Part shown: positions 19,501 through 26,724 of the stretch, piece after piece | Layout: every line of letters starts with the position of its first letter | Numbering within the stretch: position 1 is the stretch's first letter | Made by a program: the position numbers and the translations under genes | The notes under the pieces: generated by a model | Told to the model about the DNA's origin: nothing | Database searches by the model: none | Seen by the model: the letters and a program-made list of their open reading frames with translations, nothing else | Source: Ruania albidiflava DSM 18029 | Lineage (GTDB): Bacteria > Actinomycetota > Actinomycetes > Actinomycetales > Beutenbergiaceae | Assembly: GCF_000421225.1 (NCBI RefSeq) | Contig: NZ_ATWL01000014.1 | Span: 34,536 to 98,535 of the forward strand | Length of the DNA stretch: 64,000 nt | Reading direction: 5' to 3'

Positions 19501-20322
19501 ATCGGTGCCCGCGGGGTCAGCCCGGTGCCCGCCCTCGGCCTGGAGCTGCAGGGCTCCCAGCAGCAGGGGCGGGCGCTGATGCTCACCGGCACCACCGACG
19601 GGGTGGCGGCCCAGCTGTGGCGGGGGAACGGTCCGCAGCTGACCGACACGGCTGCGACCGTGCAGGTGCAGCGTTGGGCTGCGGCCGAGTCGGGGACCCG
19701 CGATGCGGCCGACACCTCGTTGTCCGACCTGGTGGCAGGTCTGGTCAGCGGTGCCGGCGACGATGCTGCCGAGGTGCTCGCCCAGCACGCGGTCGGTGTG
19801 GTGATCGTGCCGGGTGAGGACTCTGCCGTGACCGGGACCGCACCGGTGGACACCGCTGCCCGTGCCGCCATCATCGCCGAGCTGGACGCGGTCCCCGGAC
19901 TGGACCGGGTCACCGAGAACAGTGCGGGCATCCTCTGGCGGGTGAGCCTGGGGGAGGGGAGCGCTGACTCGGCGATCGCCCGCATCCAGCTCCGAGCAGG
20001 GGACGGCACACTCATCCAGAACGTGCCTGCCTCGCCAGCTCGTCTCGGCGGTCAGATCACCGCCGAAGGGCGCGATCGCACCGTGGTGCTGGCCGATCGC
20101 GCCGACTCCGCCTGGCGCGCCTGGCTCGGCGGTACACCGCTACGCGCCGGTGAGGACGAGTGGCGTCAGACGTTCCAGGTGCCGGACGGTGCGACCGGAG
20201 ACCTCGTGCTGCACCACCGACCGCTGTGGATCGGGCCGTGGCGGATCGCCGCTGTGGTGGTCGGTGTGCTCACGGTGCTGCTTGCCCTGCCGACCCGGCG
20301 ACGCCGAGGGGAGGATGGCTGA
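16573..20322 (+). CDS. Giant multi-pass membrane GT2 glycosyltransferase
   Basis: 1249-residue membrane protein conserved beside whiB in actinobacteria. Residues 1-270 form a GT2 domain (LRVLVVGRVDSPYLLQTL, metal-site LLHDDSAP, substrate-side FEDGRDLSERA). A first hydrophobic region (about 275-320) is followed by a very basic stretch, then a cluster of membrane helices (about 395-560). A long charged, disordered-looking loop rich in Glu/Thr/Ala (about 580-700) comes next, then more helices (about 715-970) and a large C-terminal domain (about 970-1220), probably extracellular, closing with one helix. The next gene starts in its stop codon (TGATG). It likely adds sugars to a lipid-linked envelope glycan; substrate unknown. 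Confidence 0.85.
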   Translation: MTTRQADLRVLVVGRVDSPYLLQTLAALAEQTRPVGQVLLGALGQERDAGTAAWDELVAAAGLDPDRVRLVPVPGAPTFGAAARRVLRTVEDSADSAAEGTGRRWLWLLHDDSAPAPDALEHLLTAVDVSNSISVAGAKQVEWDDPDRLISVGVRATRWGRRFTGIEDGEIDQGQHDGTDDVLAVGTAGMLVELDLWRRLGGPDPVLGPFEDGRDLSERARLAGHRVVVVPRAVVRHARAGYRGWREEPGTPSDTRRSFRARREAVLHLRLTSARAVVVPFLALLALLTAPVRALWRVSTKELGLAVAELVAPLVVLSHPRAIARSRNRARRTRELPRRRLRPLQASWGEVARLRRDRRMQAAAARRAARTPSELEMAERAAVARRRRLTLGAVLLVAAVLSVLTVVPTAFSGDLIGGALLPVDASFAELWRAATSSWITAGDGYAGPPDPFLLVLTALSGLTGGPLGVPVGVTVSLLLSVAMPLAALTAWFAAGAATRSVLLRAWASLAWALGPALLLGLGAGRLGAVVAHVLLPLVLLGVVRSLGLDRRDVVVSGMVGAQRLPQRTSRRAGKSAREVKRARLAALARVARREPEKQEGVRTDPGAEPEPGDEPETTSATDSQEKTAGAGAAPERETPTAATEADQEATGAGEATAAQRSATATSAKVRDTTKGKTASSGMDWTGMTPIPSNTATPYEPGEDADSPRATVVSQVSRAGSLGAAAAAGLALAVVVSGAPVLLGASLLAVLLLALALGRRRHLPAGRARLVLVLLPAVVALTPLLVHAAGTDHGWRVLFADPGAPLPSDPGGAWLQLLGWPEEPAASTLLPATVASWAPLAGTAVILLGAVAALLRGAGRARSVRIGWLVAVVGLLAALTSTRVAVGVGRSSDGTDQVVHGWAGPGTSLVLAGLLMAVLAAADGLRGTLSHANFGWRQVSAAVATVVVLLTLTVSAAGHTAQVLAERSGSLPPDLVRIGARGVSPVPALGLELQGSQQQGRALMLTGTTDGVAAQLWRGNGPQLTDTAATVQVQRWAAAESGTRDAADTSLSDLVAGLVSGAGDDAAEVLAQHAVGVVIVPGEDSAVTGTAPVDTAARAAIIAELDAVPGLDRVTENSAGILWRVSLGEGSADSAIARIQLRAGDGTLIQNVPASPARLGGQITAEGRDRTVVLADRADSAWRAWLGGTPLRAGEDEWRQTFQVPDGATGDLVLHHRPLWIGPWRIAAVVVGVLTVLLALPTRRRRGEDG

Positions 20323-21854
20323 TGGCCAAGACCGGACGGCTCGGCACCCTGCTGCGAGTCCTCAGCAGCACGGTGACCGGCGTGGGGGTGCTGGCCCTTG
20401 CTGGTGCGGGTGTGGCCGCCGGCATGCTCTGGGAAGCACCGGAGTCCAGCACAGTGCAGCTTCCGGCCGTGCAGGTGGACGCCAGCATGCTCGACCTGGT
20501 GTGCCCACCCACGCCCGAGGTGCCCACCGGCGAGGGCGGTGACATCGACTACGACGAGGAGTTCGGCACCGGTGGTACCGAGGCCCAGGTGAGCAACCGA
20601 CTGGTCGTCGTGGGCCGCGGTGGGGCTGCCGGAGAGGCCACCGCCGGTCCGGTCGGCTCGGCGAGCCCGGAGACGGTGCCGGCACACGGAGACGTGCGCC
20701 TGTACGACAGCACCGAGAGCTCAGCGCTGCGCCTGACGGCCGAACCGTCCGGGGAGCAGACTGCGCTCGCTGCCGGGGCGGCGTTGGCCCGCAGCGACGC
20801 CGGCGACCTGCGCGGTCTGGCCGCTGGTTCCTGCACACCGCCGGCACCCTCCGCCTGGCTCGTGGGCGGGCAGACCGAACCAGGTGCCAGCGCGCGGCTC
20901 ACCCTCGCCAACCCCGGTCCGACGCCGGTGGAGGTGACCGCACAGCTGTGGGGTGCGACCGGCGCACTGGAGGAACCGGTCACGGTGCCGGTCCCTGCGA
21001 ACGACTCCCGGCAGGTGCTGCTCGAGTCGGTCTCGATGGAGCCTCGCCTGGCCGTGCAGGTGCGCGTGGACGGCGGGGCGGTGGCGGCCAGCCTCCAGGA
21101 CACCGTGCTCAACGGGCTGGTCCCGGCCGGGACCGCCACCGTCACCCCGACCCTGCCGCCCGCGCAGGAGCTGCAGATCGGTCCGGTGCCGATCAACAGC
21201 AGTGGGACCGCGTCGGTGCGGTTGGTCAACCCCACCGACGAGGTGGCCACAGTGGCGCTGGAGGTGCTCGGCCCGCAGGGCAGCACGTCGCTGGCCGGTG
21301 CCGAGGACCTGGAGATCGACCCGAACACGGTCACCGACGTCAGCCTGGACGGTATCGACACTGGCTACTCCAGCATCGCGGTGCACTCCGACCAGCCGGT
21401 CACCGGCGCTGTGCTCGTCTCCCGCACCGGGCAGGCCGGTGAGCTCGACCCGGACCAACCGGTGGTGGACCGCGCCTGGCTGCCGGCCACCGGTGCGGCA
21501 GAGCACGGGTTGCTGCCGCTCGTCGGGCTGGGGTCGTTGGTGGACCGGGCGGCGCTGTCGGTGACCAACCCAGGCGAGGACGAGGTGCAGCTGAGCGTGC
21601 GCCCGATCGGTGCCGACGGGCAGGCGGGAGAGCCCACCGAGGTCACCGTGCCTGCGGGGACGACGGTCCCGGTGGGTGACGACGCCGACCTCGACCTGGC
21701 GGACGCTGCCGCAGTGGAGATCACCGGCGGTCCGGTGCTGGCCAGCCTGACGCTGGCCGGGCACGTCAGTGACGGCAACCTCGTCGGTGTGCTGCCGCTC
21801 ACGCCGGATGCCGACCGGGACGAGAGCGTGGCTGTTCGCCTCAGCCCCTACTGA
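20322..21854 (+). CDS. DUF5719 family protein, membrane-anchored, extracellular
   Basis: 510-residue protein of the actinobacterial DUF5719 type. The ATG at 20322 overlaps the stop of the giant GT2 gene. One N-terminal hydrophobic segment (about 17-38, GVGVLALAGAGVAAGMLW) acts as signal anchor. The rest is a repetitive beta-rich ectodomain with several similar units (LTLANPGPTPVEVTAQLWG, VRLVNPTDEVATVALEVLG, LSVTNPGEDEVQLSVRPIG). No catalytic motif is seen. Coupling to the GT2 gene suggests an accessory role in the same envelope pathway. Function is unknown. Confidence 0.83.
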   Translation: MAKTGRLGTLLRVLSSTVTGVGVLALAGAGVAAGMLWEAPESSTVQLPAVQVDASMLDLVCPPTPEVPTGEGGDIDYDEEFGTGGTEAQVSNRLVVVGRGGAAGEATAGPVGSASPETVPAHGDVRLYDSTESSALRLTAEPSGEQTALAAGAALARSDAGDLRGLAAGSCTPPAPSAWLVGGQTEPGASARLTLANPGPTPVEVTAQLWGATGALEEPVTVPVPANDSRQVLLESVSMEPRLAVQVRVDGGAVAASLQDTVLNGLVPAGTATVTPTLPPAQELQIGPVPINSSGTASVRLVNPTDEVATVALEVLGPQGSTSLAGAEDLEIDPNTVTDVSLDGIDTGYSSIAVHSDQPVTGAVLVSRTGQAGELDPDQPVVDRAWLPATGAAEHGLLPLVGLGSLVDRAALSVTNPGEDEVQLSVRPIGADGQAGEPTEVTVPAGTTVPVGDDADLDLADAAAVEITGGPVLASLTLAGHVSDGNLVGVLPLTPDADRDESVAVRLSPY

Positions 21855-21867
21855 TCGCTCGGCGGGG

Positions 21868-22311
21868 TCAGCTCAGATAGTCCGGGTCGATGTCCTGCGG
21901 ATCCCGGTGGAGCAGGTGCGCGATCTGCTCGACGAGCACGTCCCGCAGCAGCAGCGCAGTCTCCAGCTCTCCGTCCGCCCGCGCAGCCACCGGGTGGCGA
22001 TAGACCACGATCCGGTGCGTCAGGCCCGCGGCCCCGTCGGCCGGGAAGTAGCGCGCCAGTGGCACTGCACCCACTTCCCACGGCGCCGGGTCGGAGGGCG
22101 GCACCGCCTCCACGGCGAACTCCACACCGTCCAGCTCGGTGCCCACCTGCCGCTCCAGTCGCTCGACCACGGCGAGCACCAGCTCGTCGAACCGCTCTGC
22201 GCGGGTGCGCCAGCCGGGCAACGTCGGCGGTAGCAGGGGGCCACGCAGTCCTCGACCGTGCCGGTCGCGACGACGCCGCCGGGCCGACAACGGGGTCTTC
22301 TGGTGCGCCAC
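21868..22311 (-). CDS. PF06262 zincin-like protein with degenerate active site
   Basis: 147-residue protein of the minimal-metallopeptidase family PF06262. The GTG at 22311 is preferred over upstream starts because the family's basic N-terminus begins there (VAHQKTPLSARRRRR). Family features are RAERFDELV, LDGVEFAVE and RIVVYRHPV. Where the family has an HExxH zinc motif this protein has EQIAH (in LVEQIAHLL), so the first histidine and the catalytic glutamate are both replaced. Zinc peptidase activity is therefore unlikely and a structural role more plausible. It is divergent from DUF3499 and convergent with DUF5719, the usual actinobacterial arrangement. Confidence 0.85.
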   Translation of the reverse strand: MAHQKTPLSARRRRRDRHGRGLRGPLLPPTLPGWRTRAERFDELVLAVVERLERQVGTELDGVEFAVEAVPPSDPAPWEVGAVPLARYFPADGAAGLTHRIVVYRHPVAARADGELETALLLRDVLVEQIAHLLHRDPQDIDPDYLS

Positions 22312-22381
22312 GGATCCAGCCTGCCAGAGATGCGGCGTGGTAGGCACACATCTGTGGTGTGGCGGAGTACGGTGAGGTGCT

Positions 22382-22786
22382 GTGAGAGCGACTCGAGGGT
22401 GCACCCGATCTGCGTGCCAGGAACCCGCCGTGGCGACGCTCACCTATGTCTACTCGGACCAGACCGCTGTGCTGGGTCCGTTGGCGACGCACGCCGAGCC
22501 GCACACCTACGACCTGTGCGTGGCGCACGCCGAACGGCTCACGGTGCCGCGCGGCTGGGACGTGGTGCGCCTGGCTACCGAGTTCGAGCCTGCCCCGCCG
22601 AGCCCAGACGACCTGCTCGCGCTGGCCGATGCGGTGCGGGAGGCGTCCCGCACACCTCCGCCCACTGCGGTGCCTGCCGCGCGAGGCGAGTTCCCCGGCC
22701 CGCCAGCACCGGTGACCGCCCACCGGCCCGCCCCCGAGGTGGGCCGTCGCGGACATCTGCGGGTGATTCGCGGCGAAGGGGATTGA
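22382..22786 (+). CDS. DUF3499 family protein
   Basis: 134-residue actinobacterial DUF3499 protein. The GTG start gives the family N-terminus with paired cysteines (RGCTRSAC), the conserved ATLTYVYSDQTAVLGPL block and a third cysteine in YDLCVAHAERL, suggesting metal binding. The C-terminal third is Pro/Ala-rich and ends RRGHLRVIRG. It is encoded between the PF06262 gene and, after an inserted ATP-grasp gene, the phosphomannomutase gene. Function is unknown. Confidence 0.88.
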   Translation: MRATRGCTRSACQEPAVATLTYVYSDQTAVLGPLATHAEPHTYDLCVAHAERLTVPRGWDVVRLATEFEPAPPSPDDLLALADAVREASRTPPPTAVPAARGEFPGPPAPVTAHRPAPEVGRRGHLRVIRGEGD

Positions 22787-22792
22787 TCCCCG

Positions 22793-23944
22793 TCAGCACC
22801 ACCGGCCGCACGGGATCGTGTGCACCGGCCAGTCACGGGGGTTGCTGATCTCGGGCGGAAGGGTGACCGCACCGTAGGGGTCGGGCTGCGCGATCGTGCC
22901 GAAGAGCGCACCCGACGGCCGCCCTCGGACGAGATCCTGCTCCAGGCGGATCTGGGCTGCCACGACGGCTGCCCCCATCTGCCTGTCGTGCCGCCTGCTG
23001 TAGAAGTGGTCTCCGCCTGGAGCCCGGGTGATCTCACCGAGCGTCGGCTCGCCAGGTGTGTCGTACAGGTCGACCCGGCAGAAGGGCACACCCGCGGCTC
23101 GAGAAAGGTGCCGGGCGATGCCTGTCATGTCGTCGAACCCCTGGGGGACAGGCAGATCGTGGTCCATCGTGCGGAACCGGTCCGCCTGCCCGAGGTCTTC
23201 GCGATCCTCGGTGAGATACCGATAGCGGATCGAGGCGGGGTCACGGTGCGTGCCGACCCGCCGCAGCATCACCTGGAGTACCTCGCCATAGGCTGTATAG
23301 ATCTTCACGTCCTCAGGGATCGCACCGGCAGAGGCGTGAACGTCGAGCACCTCTTCTGCGAAGAACGGGGGACGGGCCCGCCGCGGCCCGAGCTCGACGA
23401 ACCGAGCCTTGATCTGCGCGAGCGTGAGGCGTTGCGAGCCATCCAGCGACTCGAAGACTCCACTGGACGCCCTGCGCAGCAGAAAGACCGAGACCCCGCC
23501 GGCCCCGCCGTCGGCCTTGAGTACGAACTCCCCAGGCATCGCAGTCAGGTCGATCTCCTCGACAGAGCTCCACACCGCCAGTACCTCGGGCGTACGCACG
23601 CCGTGCGAGGCTGCCAGGTGATAGTTGCGGAGCTTGTGCGGTATCTGGCTAAAAGGGGTGAGGTACTCAGCGTCGACCGTGCGAACGATGCGCTGAGCAT
23701 TCCGGAGGCTGAGGACCTCGCGACGAAATGAAGGACGTCCCGTGCTGCGCAGAAGCCGCTCCCGGGTTTCCTGCGCCTGCGCCTGTTCTTGACGAAGCCT
23801 CCGGTCCAGCGCCTTGATCTGGGCCGATCGGGATTCGACCTTTCGGGTGAGCCGGTCGATCTGCTCCCGTTGCCGCTGGATGATCGCATCCCGGCGTGCG
23901 ATTGCTGGGATCCGAGACCGCAGCCACGTCTTTGCCTTCTGCAC
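22793..23944 (-). CDS. TupA-like ATP-grasp protein with N-terminal coiled coil
   Basis: 383-residue cytoplasmic paralogue of the protein at 7730-9004 but without membrane helices. GTG 23944 follows AGGAG. Residues 15-65 form a coiled coil (IIQRQREQIDRLTRKVES). The TupA-like ATP-grasp domain spans about 80-350, with VLKADGGAGG (141-150), FFAEEVLDV, DVKIYTAYGE, FCRVDLYD and LGEITRAPGG. It probably forms amide bonds on an envelope polymer. It is inserted, in opposite orientation, into the otherwise conserved actinobacterial run DUF3499 - phosphomannomutase, which suggests a later acquisition. The C-terminus (HTIPCGRWC) resembles that of the 7730 gene (VVDCAEWCR). Confidence 0.83.
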   Translation of the reverse strand: MQKAKTWLRSRIPAIARRDAIIQRQREQIDRLTRKVESRSAQIKALDRRLRQEQAQAQETRERLLRSTGRPSFRREVLSLRNAQRIVRTVDAEYLTPFSQIPHKLRNYHLAASHGVRTPEVLAVWSSVEEIDLTAMPGEFVLKADGGAGGVSVFLLRRASSGVFESLDGSQRLTLAQIKARFVELGPRRARPPFFAEEVLDVHASAGAIPEDVKIYTAYGEVLQVMLRRVGTHRDPASIRYRYLTEDREDLGQADRFRTMDHDLPVPQGFDDMTGIARHLSRAAGVPFCRVDLYDTPGEPTLGEITRAPGGDHFYSRRHDRQMGAAVVAAQIRLEQDLVRGRPSGALFGTIAQPDPYGAVTLPPEISNPRDWPVHTIPCGRWC

Positions 23945-24002
23945 CGAGCTCTCCTGCCGCCGACCAGGTCTGATCCTGCCATGGGAGCAGGCCGAGGGAC
24001 GA

Positions 24003-24008
24003 TAGGCT
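24003..24008 (+). promoter_or_regulatory. Candidate -10 element, leaderless start of phosphomannomutase
   Basis: TAGGCT ends exactly 6 bases before the GTG start codon at 24015. This spacing places the transcription start at or next to the start codon, the pattern of leaderless actinobacterial mRNAs. No clear -35 box or Shine-Dalgarno is visible. Confidence 0.42.
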
Positions 24009-24014
24009 CACGTT

Positions 24015-25451
24015 GTGTCTGATCTCGATGCCATCGTGAAGGCGTACGACATCCGAGGCGTGGTGCCCGAGGAATGGGGCGAGGAAGTCGCCCGTGCGCT
24101 TGGTGGTGCGTTCGCGGATGTCGTCGCCACACCCGGCGGTGCCAACAGCATCGCCATCGGGCATGACATGCGGGCCTCCTCACCCGGTCTCGTGCAGGCG
24201 TTCGCAGAAGGCGCCTGCTGGCGTGGCGTCGACGTCACCCTGATCGGGCTGTGCTCCACCGACGGTCTCTACTACGCCTCCGGCTCGCTGGACGTGCCCG
24301 GGGCGATGTTCACCGCGAGCCACAACCCGGCCCAGTACAACGGCATCAAGATGTGCCACGCCGGCGCCCGACCAGTCGGCCAGGACAGCGGGCTCGCCGA
24401 CGTGCAGCGGCTCGCCGCGCAGTACCTGGATGAAGGGATTCCCGCGGCCGGCGACACCGGCACGCGCACCGAGACCGACCTCCTGGCCGACTACGCCGCG
24501 CACCTGCGGGGGCTAGTGCCTCTCGAAGGCATCCGTCCGCTGAAGGTCGTCGTAGACGCAGGCAACGGGATGGCCGGTCTGACCGTCCCAGCAGTTCTCG
24601 GTACCGAGACCGGGATGCCGGATGTGGGCCTGGAGCTGGTGCCGCTGTATTTCGAGCTCGACGGCACGTTCCCCAACCACGAGGCCAACCCGCTCGATCC
24701 GGCGAACCTGATGGACCTGCAGACCGCCGTCATCGCCGAGGAGGCCGACCTCGGTCTGGCGTTCGACGGCGATGCCGACCGGTGCTTCGTCGTCGACGAG
24801 AAGGGGGTCCCGGTCAGCCCCTCCGCCGTGACCGCCCTCGTCGGCCTGCGTGAGCTGTTCAAGGAGCAGGAGGCCGGACGCCAGGCGACCATCATCCACA
24901 ACCACATCACCTCCCGCGCCGTGGCCGAGCTGGTAGAAGGGTCCGGCGGACGCGCAGTCCGGACTCGGGTGGGGCACTCGTTCATCAAGGCGCAGATGGC
25001 CGAGAACGAAGCCGTCTTCGGCGGCGAGCACAGTGCGCACTACTACTTCCGCGACTTCTGGTTCGCGGACACCGGCATGCTCGCGGCCCTGCACGTGCTG
25101 CGAGCACTCGGCGAGTCAGCAAGCCGCCTCTCCGAGATCGCCGAGATCTACACCCCGTACTTCGCCTCCGGGGAGATCAACTCCCGGGTCGCCGACGCAC
25201 CCGCCGCCCAGGAGCGGGTGCAGCAGGCCTTCGCCGACGACATCGCGGCCGGCACAGTGCAGGTCGAGGAGTTCGACGGCGTCACCTACAGCCACTGGGA
25301 CAGCTCACCGCGGTGGTGGTTCAACCTACGCTCCTCCAACACCGAACCGCTGCTGCGCCTGAACGTGGAGGCGCAGGACGAGGACATCATGACCAAGATC
25401 CGCGACGGCGTGCTCGCCCTGGTGCGCGAGGGACAGGAGGTGGAACAGTGA
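24015..25451 (+). CDS. manB: Phosphomannomutase/phosphoglucomutase
   Basis: 478-residue alpha-D-phosphohexomutase interconverting hexose 6- and 1-phosphates (mannose and/or glucose) to supply GDP-mannose and other sugar nucleotides. The active-site serine is in FTASHNPAQYNG (near residue 98), the Mg2+ loop is FDGDADR (near 250), the sugar-binding motif is FGGEHSAHYYF, and the C-terminal phosphate loop is RSSNTEPLLRLN. Length is as expected. Its stop overlaps the GTG of the Trm112-like gene. The symbol manB follows common actinobacterial usage; sugar preference cannot be decided from sequence. Confidence 0.92.
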   Translation: MSDLDAIVKAYDIRGVVPEEWGEEVARALGGAFADVVATPGGANSIAIGHDMRASSPGLVQAFAEGACWRGVDVTLIGLCSTDGLYYASGSLDVPGAMFTASHNPAQYNGIKMCHAGARPVGQDSGLADVQRLAAQYLDEGIPAAGDTGTRTETDLLADYAAHLRGLVPLEGIRPLKVVVDAGNGMAGLTVPAVLGTETGMPDVGLELVPLYFELDGTFPNHEANPLDPANLMDLQTAVIAEEADLGLAFDGDADRCFVVDEKGVPVSPSAVTALVGLRELFKEQEAGRQATIIHNHITSRAVAELVEGSGGRAVRTRVGHSFIKAQMAENEAVFGGEHSAHYYFRDFWFADTGMLAALHVLRALGESASRLSEIAEIYTPYFASGEINSRVADAPAAQERVQQAFADDIAAGTVQVEEFDGVTYSHWDSSPRWWFNLRSSNTEPLLRLNVEAQDEDIMTKIRDGVLALVREGQEVEQ

Positions 25452-25648
25452 CGAGCCCGGACAACGGCGTCGAACTGTGGCTGCGGCAGATCCTGCGCTG
25501 CCCCGTCACCGGCGAGAAGCTGGTCGCAGGCACGGCACCAGACGGGAGTCCGGAGCTGCACTCCACCGGAACCGGGCAGGTGCTCGCCTATCCAGTGCGA
25601 GACGGCGTCCCGGTGCTGCTTGAGCACGAGGCCCGCCGGGTCCGCTGA
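25448..25648 (+). CDS. Trm112-like protein
   Basis: 66-residue protein of the Trm112/UPF0434 type. The GTG at 25448 overlaps the stop of the phosphomannomutase gene. Family features are LRQILRCPVTGEKL near the N-terminus and YPVRDGVPVLL near the C-terminus. The usual zinc-type CPxC pair is reduced to a single CPV. In eukaryotes Trm112 activates methyltransferases; in actinobacteria the short version is normally coupled to manB and its role is unclear. Confidence 0.85.
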   Translation: MTSPDNGVELWLRQILRCPVTGEKLVAGTAPDGSPELHSTGTGQVLAYPVRDGVPVLLEHEARRVR

Positions 25649-25688
25649 ACACGTGATGCTCGCACCCGACCTGGGAGAGGACTGACGT

Positions 25689-26630
25689 ATGGCAGCCGGC
25701 GGCGGCACGAAAGCAGTGATCGCGGCGTTGCTCGCGAACACGGGCATCGCGGTGACCAAGTTCGTCGCCTACCTGCTCACCCAGTCCAGCTCGATGCTTG
25801 CGGAGTCGGTGCACTCCCTCGCCGATGCCGGTAACCAGGTGCTGCTCCTGGTCGGCGGGAAGAGGAGCCAACGACGCGCCTCCGAGGTGCACCAGTTCGG
25901 CTACGGCCGGAGCCGGTACGTGTACGCCTTCATCGTCTCGATCATCCTGTTCACCCTCGGCGGCTGCTTCGCGCTCTACGAGGCGTGGCACAAGTTCTCC
26001 GACCCCCATCCGATCACCTCCTGGCAGTGGGTACCGGTGCTGGTGCTCGTGGTCGCCATCGTGCTGGAAGGCTTCTCCCTGCGTACCGCAGTGCTCGAGG
26101 CCAACCACGCCCGGGGCCGAACCCCGCTGCTGAAGTTCGTGCGCCGGTCCCGGTCGCCGGAGCTGCCGGTCATCCTGCTCGAGGACATCGGTGCCCTGGT
26201 AGGTCTGGTCCTGGCGCTGTTCGGGGTGTCGATGACCCTGGCCACCCACGACGGACGCTGGGATGCGATCGGTTCGGCAGCGATCGGCATCCTGCTGGTG
26301 GTGATCGCCTCCTTCCTCGCGGTGGAGATGAACTCCATGCTGCTGGGTGAGGCTGCGTTGCCGGAGCACCAGGACGCGATCGAGGCCGCCGTGGTGGGGC
26401 AGGGCATCCCCTCCCTGATCCACCTGCGCACCATGCACCTGGGCCCCGACCGGGTGCTGGTCGCAGCGAAGGTGGCGGTGGAGAAGGGGGCCACGGCAGC
26501 GGAGGTGGCTGCTGCCATCGACGGTGCTGAGGCGCGCATCCGAGCCAGCGTCCCGATAGACACCGTGATCTTCCTGGAACCGGACCTGCGGCGCGGACAG
26601 GCGGCGGAGGCTCAGGCCACGGTGGAGTGA
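25689..26630 (+). CDS. Cation diffusion facilitator family transporter
   Basis: 313-residue cation-efflux protein exporting divalent metal ions (Zn, Co or Fe) against protons. The transmembrane domain has about six helices: helix 1 from about residue 8 with NTGIAVTKFVAYLL, then the metal-site helix with SVHSLADAGNQ carrying the His/Asp pair. A second site lies in helix 5 (VILLEDIGALVGL). A cytoplasmic ferredoxin-like C-terminal domain follows (IHLRTMHLGPDRVLVAAKVAV). Starts at ATG with GGGAGAGG upstream. It lies between the phosphomannomutase block and the accessory locus and probably has no role in polymer synthesis. Confidence 0.9.
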   Translation: MAAGGGTKAVIAALLANTGIAVTKFVAYLLTQSSSMLAESVHSLADAGNQVLLLVGGKRSQRRASEVHQFGYGRSRYVYAFIVSIILFTLGGCFALYEAWHKFSDPHPITSWQWVPVLVLVVAIVLEGFSLRTAVLEANHARGRTPLLKFVRRSRSPELPVILLEDIGALVGLVLALFGVSMTLATHDGRWDAIGSAAIGILLVVIASFLAVEMNSMLLGEAALPEHQDAIEAAVVGQGIPSLIHLRTMHLGPDRVLVAAKVAVEKGATAAEVAAAIDGAEARIRASVPIDTVIFLEPDLRRGQAAEAQATVE

Positions 26631-26724
26631 GTAGGTAGGCACCGCCGTGCAGCCCTCTACGCCTGCCGATCTCTTGGACTTCGGACAAACACAACCAGGA
26701 CGACCTTGAGGAGCACGACCCCCG

